From positions 1 through 11,702 of the forward strand of contig JAQXNP010000039.1 of NCBI GenBank assembly GCA_029098065.1: DNA of 11,702 bases, read 5' to 3'. Under the pieces are notes generated by a model, which was not told where the DNA came from, did no database searches, and was given only the letters and a program-made list of their open reading frames with translations. This stretch comes from Clostridiales bacterium (lineage in GTDB: Bacteria > Bacillota > Clostridia > Oscillospirales > Oscillospiraceae). Positions 8,859 to 11,702 of the stretch are shown one piece after another. The translations under genes were made by a program, and so were the position numbers. Positions within the stretch are counted from its first letter, which is position 1, and each line of letters begins with the position of its first letter.

Positions 8859-9022
8859 ATATGATAGCCTTTCCGTTGCGCATTTAATCGGCCGTCTCAC
8901 CACAGAGATCTTTTGATCTGGCGCGGTATCACTTGTCCTTCAGCCGTTATTCATGTACACCTGCTGGGAAACTTGCGTAGCAGGATCTCTTCCGTTCTGC
9001 AAACGTATGTATGACGGCAATA
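8859..9022. other. Intergenic region between cwlD-like gene and radA
   Basis: 164 bases. It probably holds the radA promoter on the minus strand, but I could not find a convincing -35/-10 pair. Two small dyads are visible: CCTGCT/AGCAGG (8960-8965 with 8979-8984, 13-base loop) and AGATC-TTTT-GATCT near 8906-8919. Neither is followed by a T-run, so neither is a clear terminator. No small gene was found. Confidence 0.4.
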
Positions 9023-9766
9023 TTATAGCACAGGATCGTTCTCTCCGCCACCATTGATTTTTCCGCTGCGCATGACCGCCGAAGTCACACACAGTGCCAT
9101 TTGAGTCTGATATCCCTCACTGCGCAGTTTGGCCTCTTCCGGGGCATTGGACAGAAAGCCGCACTCCACCAGCACTGCCGGGCAGGTGATATGCTTCATC
9201 AGGTAGACAGAGTCTGAGATCTGTGTGGGAGTCCGCTTGTTAGCGGGGTCCAGAGCCGTTCGGACCGTATCCTGTACCAGCACAGCCAGCGTAAGACTTT
9301 CCTCGCCGGGGCGGTAAAACACCTGACAGCCGTGATAAGCCGGATTGGAAAAGGTGTTTTGATGAATGCTCACTACCAAAGCATTCTCCGTCCCCTCAAT
9401 CACAGATACCCGGTTATGCAGGTCGGAGACTTTTTTCTTCCGCAAAGTGTCCGCCTCAGCGTCATGAAGGGAGGTATCCGAATCCCGCAGTAGAACAGGT
9501 TCCACGCCGCAAAAGCCAAGAAGCTGGTCCATCTTCAAAACGATGGAGAGATTGATCCCGCTCTCGGGTACCCCGGTGACGGATACCGCGCCGCCATCCT
9601 CCCCACCGTGCCCGGCATCCAGAATGAGCTGCCGCCCGGGCAGGCGGACTGAGATGATATTTATCGCTTGAACAGTCCGCTGGTGCCGCCATATTCCGAA
9701 GGACGTCACCGCAACCACTGCTGATAATACCCCGATCAGAATTTTTTTCCAACCTTCCTTTTTCAT
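9023..9766 (-). CDS. cwlD: N-acetylmuramoyl-L-alanine amidase, CwlD-like
   Basis: 247 residues. A basic start (MKKEGWKK) and one hydrophobic segment (about 9-25) form an uncleaved anchor or signal. The rest is an Amidase_3 domain, a zinc amidase that removes stem peptides from muramic acid. The zinc and catalytic residues are all present: His53 (LDAGHGGEDGG), Glu68 (PESGINLSI), His135 (VVSIHQN) and Glu201 (LVECGFLSN). Size and layout match CwlD, which acts with PdaA to make muramic-delta-lactam in the spore cortex, the mark recognised during germination. The ATG has GAGGGGG 7 bases upstream. It is divergent from the cotJ genes across 159 bases, which fits a sporulation role. Amidase_3 paralogues with other roles cannot be fully excluded, so the symbol is a best guess. 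Confidence 0.85.
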   Translation of the reverse strand: MKKEGWKKILIGVLSAVVAVTSFGIWRHQRTVQAINIISVRLPGRQLILDAGHGGEDGGAVSVTGVPESGINLSIVLKMDQLLGFCGVEPVLLRDSDTSLHDAEADTLRKKKVSDLHNRVSVIEGTENALVVSIHQNTFSNPAYHGCQVFYRPGEESLTLAVLVQDTVRTALDPANKRTPTQISDSVYLMKHITCPAVLVECGFLSNAPEEAKLRSEGYQTQMALCVTSAVMRSGKINGGGENDPVL

Positions 9767-9858
9767 AATTGATCCCCCTCCCCTGCCACTTTATGAGTGT
9801 TGTGCCTCCTTATGCTTATCTGCTCCATTCCCTGTCTGTCTCTCTTTTTTTCCTGAGG

Positions 9859-9866
9859 CATAGAAT
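9859..9866 (+). promoter_or_regulatory. Possible sigma-E-like -10 element of the cotJ unit
   Basis: CATAGAAT matches the sigma-E -10 consensus CATACAMT at 7 of 8 positions, and cotJ is a sigma-E operon in B. subtilis. No acceptable -35 element lies 14-15 bases upstream, so this is weak. A GC-rich 6-bp hairpin (9874-9879 with 9884-9889) lies in the resulting leader. Confidence 0.28.
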
Positions 9867-9909
9867 AGACAAGAGAGGGGGCTCCCTCTTGAAGCAAATA
9901 CACACCAGC

Positions 9910-9916
9910 AAGGAGG
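9910..9916 (+). promoter_or_regulatory. Ribosome-binding site supporting a TTG start
   Basis: AAGGAGG is a consensus site 9 bases before TTG 9926. The next in-frame ATG (9944) is 27 bases away, too far, so the TTG is the likely start of the cotJA-cotJB fusion. Confidence 0.75.
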
Positions 9917-9925
9917 AAAACAACC

Positions 9926-10387
9926 TTGTATTCTGATCACGAAATGAATCGTCCCGCCTGCGGAGAGGGCATGGGCTGTCTGCCATCTTGCGCTCCGCTG
10001 GCGGTGCCTTTTGTCCCATTCCAACCTGCCGGGGGCAAACGTTACAGTCAAAATGATGCGCTGAACAACGGTACCCTCTTCCCCGGCCTGAATCTCCCGT
10101 TCCACGTAAAGAATGAAGCATCCAACGTAGTCAGTGGTCCTCTTGCTGAGCTGCAGGCGCTGGAATTTGTACTCCTGGAGCTCGGTCTCTATCTTGACAC
10201 CCATCGAAACGACGAGGAGGCGTTTGCGCTTTTCCAGCAGTACGCCGCTTTGGAAAAGGCAGGCCGGGAAAAGTATGAGTCTATGTACGGTCCTCTGTTT
10301 CAACGCTCCACCGCCAATGGCGACTGTTTCTGCGGATGGATTCAGGACCCGTGGCCCTGGAACTTCATGGAAGGAGAGGGAAAATAA
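9926..10387 (+). CDS. Fused CotJA-CotJB spore coat protein
   Basis: 153 residues from a TTG start with a consensus ribosome-binding site. Residues about 24-60 (PLAVPFVPFQ, RYSQNDALNNGTLFPGLNLPF) match CotJA, and residues about 72-147 (LAELQALEFVLLELGLYLDTH, YGPL, WIQDPWPWN) match CotJB. In B. subtilis these are two adjacent genes of the cotJABC operon, producing small inner-coat proteins that assemble with CotJC. Here one frame runs through both, joined by a short linker (VKNEASNVVSGP, 61-72) with no stop and no internal start that looks used. The N-terminus has cysteines at 12, 18 and 22. cotJC begins 3 bases after the stop, so the unit is intact. The joining could be a real fusion or, less likely, a sequencing indel. 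Confidence 0.88.
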   Translation: MYSDHEMNRPACGEGMGCLPSCAPLAVPFVPFQPAGGKRYSQNDALNNGTLFPGLNLPFHVKNEASNVVSGPLAELQALEFVLLELGLYLDTHRNDEEAFALFQQYAALEKAGREKYESMYGPLFQRSTANGDCFCGWIQDPWPWNFMEGEGK

Positions 10388-10390
10388 GCT

Positions 10391-10987
10391 ATGTTTGTCT
10401 ATGAAAAGAAGCTTCAATATCCGGTCCACATCAAGAACACGAATCCCAGGCTGGCTTCCCTGATTATCAGCCAGTACGGCGGTCCGGACGGCGAACTTGG
10501 CGCCTCCCTGCGCTATCTGTCTCAGCGTTACGCCATGCCTTATCCCGAGCTGAAAGCCTTGCTGACCGATATCGGTACCGAGGAACTGGGGCACCTGGAG
10601 ATGATTGGGACCATTGTTCATCAGCTTACCCGCGATTTGTCTGAAGAGCAAATCAAGACAGCCGGATTCGATTCCTACTTTGTGGATCGAACCACCGGGG
10701 TCTACCCCACTGCCGCTTCAGGTTTTCCCTGGTCTGCCGCCTCCATGGCGGTAAAGGGGGATATTATCTGCGATCTTTCCGAGGACATGGCAGCAGAGCA
10801 AAAAGCCCGTGTCACCTATGACAATATTCTGCGCCTGTCTGATGATCCGGATGTCAACGATGTAATCCGTTTCCTCCGTGAGCGGGAGATCGTCCATTTC
10901 CAACGTTTTGGGGAAGCGGTCAGTCTGGCAAAGGAACGGATGGACCAGAAAAATGTCTATTTTGTCAATCCCGCCTTTGACAAGTAA
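10391..10987 (+). CDS. cotJC: Spore coat protein CotJC (manganese catalase family)
   Basis: 198 residues, normal for the family. CotJC is an inner spore-coat protein with the ferritin-like four-helix fold of dimanganese catalases, which break down hydrogen peroxide. All expected metal ligands are visible: Glu35 (DGELGASLRYL), Glu65 and His68 (TEELGHLEM), Glu136 (AAEQKARVTY), and Glu166 and His169 (REIVHFQRF). The protein may therefore be catalytically active, though in many species the coat role is better documented than the enzyme activity. The ATG follows the cotJA-cotJB fusion by 3 bases, with GGAGAGGG ending about 10 bases before it. A long hairpin lies 17 bases after the stop. Confidence 0.95.
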   Translation: MFVYEKKLQYPVHIKNTNPRLASLIISQYGGPDGELGASLRYLSQRYAMPYPELKALLTDIGTEELGHLEMIGTIVHQLTRDLSEEQIKTAGFDSYFVDRTTGVYPTAASGFPWSAASMAVKGDIICDLSEDMAAEQKARVTYDNILRLSDDPDVNDVIRFLREREIVHFQRFGEAVSLAKERMDQKNVYFVNPAFDK

Positions 10988-11003
10988 AATTCCTTTTCGG
11001 GCA

Positions 11004-11043
11004 AGTCAAGTCCCGGCCTGTGAAAACAGGTTGGGACCTGACT
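11004..11043 (+). other. Long RNA hairpin after cotJC
   Basis: Bases 11004-11021 pair with 11026-11043: 15 Watson-Crick pairs, two G-U pairs and one A-C mismatch, closed by a GAAA tetraloop (11022-11025). The arms read AGTCA, GTCCC, GG, CCTGT and their partners. The next bases are ATATCATCC, with no T-run, so this is not a standard intrinsic terminator. It may be a processed 3' end or a stabilising hairpin of the cotJ mRNA. Confidence 0.65.
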
Positions 11044-11122
11044 ATATCATCCGGCAGAAATATCCGAAAACTTCACCCTCCTATGCTTTATGTTATGTAT
11101 ACCCTCCCTCATACCAAAGCGG

Positions 11123-11152
11123 TTTGACCTTATTTTGACGGAATGATATAAT
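11123..11152 (+). promoter_or_regulatory. Extended -10 promoter of the NhaC-family gene
   Basis: TTGACC (11123-11128) lies 18 bases before a perfect TATAAT (11147-11152), which is preceded by TGA, an extended -10 motif. A second TTGACG at 11135-11140 repeats the -35-like sequence 12 bases later but is too close to serve. The leader is about 30 bases. Confidence 0.8.
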
Positions 11153-11189
11153 ACCTTATAAAATTTACATAGGAAATGGAGGGCTCTCC

Positions 11190-11702
11190 ATGGATCAGCC
11201 CAACTGCGGCGGGCACAGGGCCAATCCCATCGCTCTGCTTCCCATCATTGTATTTCTGGTCCTTTATCTCGGTTCCGGCATTTTGTTCGAATACGTCCTG
11301 GATATTGAAATGGGGTTTTACAAAACACCGGCCATCGTGGCTTTTCTGATCGCCCTGTTTGTGGCCTGCATTCAAAACCGCGCGTTGAATTTCAATGCCA
11401 AGCTGAAGGTTATGGCCAGTGGTTTGGCTGATGAGAATATCCTCACCATGTGTCTGGTGTTCCTCGCCGCAGGAGCCTTCTCCGGAGCGGTATCCGCCGC
11501 CGGAGGCGCCGACAGCACCGTCAATTTGTTTCTTACTCTTCTGCCTTCCCGCTTCGCAGTGGCGGGCCTTTTTCTCATCGCCTGTTTCGTCTCTATCTCC
11601 ATGGGCACTTCAGTGGGGACAATCTCCGCTCTGGCTCCTTTTGCCGTCTCCATGAGTCAGGCCACCGGCTTTGATTTGGTACTCTGTATCTCTGCCGTGG
11701 CC
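11190..11702 (+). CDS. NhaC-family Na+/H+ antiporter (5' part)
   Basis: The frame opens at ATG 11190 and runs off the window end without a stop; 171 residues are visible. Hydrophobic segments lie at about 13-33, 47-62, 86-106, 113-134 and 139-156. DENILTMCLVFLAAGAFSGA (81-100), GGADSTVNLFL (105-115) and SMGTSVGTISALAP (137-150) are typical of the NhaC / YuiF-like antiporter family, which exchanges Na+ for H+ (or organic acids) across the cytoplasmic membrane. The complete protein is expected to exceed 400 residues. GGAGGG (11178-11183) sits 6 bases before the ATG, behind an extended -10 promoter. The exact substrate is unknown; some relatives exchange malate/lactate or amino acids. Confidence 0.88.
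   Translation, partial: MDQPNCGGHRANPIALLPIIVFLVLYLGSGILFEYVLDIEMGFYKTPAIVAFLIALFVACIQNRALNFNAKLKVMASGLADENILTMCLVFLAAGAFSGAVSAAGGADSTVNLFLTLLPSRFAVAGLFLIACFVSISMGTSVGTISALAPFAVSMSQATGFDLVLCISAVA

Noticed and set aside
8906..8984. Small dyads upstream of radA as a riboswitch or terminator
   Set aside because: Stems are only 5-6 bp with no T-run and no recognisable riboswitch core.
9791..10651. Long minus-strand open frame (286 codons) opposite the cotJ genes
   Set aside because: It covers two clearly recognisable coat genes in antisense. Its translation resembles no family I know and has no good ribosome-binding site. It is a shadow of the GC-rich cotJ codons.
11135..11140. TTGACG as the -35 box of the NhaC-family gene
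   Set aside because: It is only 6 bases before the TATAAT. The TTGACC at 11123 with an 18-base spacer is the workable partner.

Overview
The window looks like a stretch of the chromosome of an endospore-forming, anaerobic Gram-positive bacterium of the class Clostridia, probably an Oscillospiraceae-like gut organism. This is inferred from three things: sporulation genes spread through it (yunB, a cwlD-like amidase and the cotJ genes), a Rex redox repressor, and a secreted protein with SLH-like repeats of a style I associate with that family. Codon use is GC-leaning and the ribosome-binding sites are strong and purine-rich. Genes are tightly packed, and no gene-free stretch exceeds about 200 bases.

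Layout, left to right. (1) 1-456, plus strand: the 3' end of a PLP-dependent methionine gamma-lyase/YnbB-like gene. (2) 524-3801, plus strand: a compact run of yunB (sporulation), a VanZ-like membrane protein and ligA (NAD-dependent DNA ligase), closed by an intrinsic terminator. (3) 3897-5678, plus strand: a well-formed sigma-A-type promoter carrying two dyads, one Rex-like. It drives rex and, through an ATGA overlap, a secreted SLH-like protein. A textbook 15-bp hairpin terminator follows. (4) 5793-6356, plus strand: a small amidase-fold (Amidase_6) protein. Its 3' end overlaps in antisense the 3' end of the next gene. (5) 9766-6319, minus strand: a cwlD-like cortex amidase, radA (recombination/repair ATPase) and a Xer-type tyrosine recombinase, read in that order. 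A perfect 15-bp inverted repeat lies between radA and the recombinase. (6) 9926-10987, plus strand: a fused cotJA-cotJB gene followed by cotJC (Mn-catalase fold), divergent from cwlD. (7) 11190-end, plus strand: the 5' part of an NhaC-family Na+/H+ antiporter gene behind an extended -10 promoter.

How the genes fit together: two groups concern the developing spore (yunB; cwlD and cotJ). ligA, radA and the xer gene are DNA replication, repair and recombination housekeeping. rex and the SLH-like gene form one transcription unit, which would place an envelope protein under redox-linked control if the Rex-like site is real.

I see no defence system, CRISPR array, prophage, insertion sequence, tRNA or rRNA. 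Most of the window is ordinary core genome. The points most worth a second look are the cotJA-cotJB fusion, the long palindrome in front of the Xer recombinase (28-bp core compatible with an 11-6-11 recombination-site layout), and the stacked dyads on the rex promoter.
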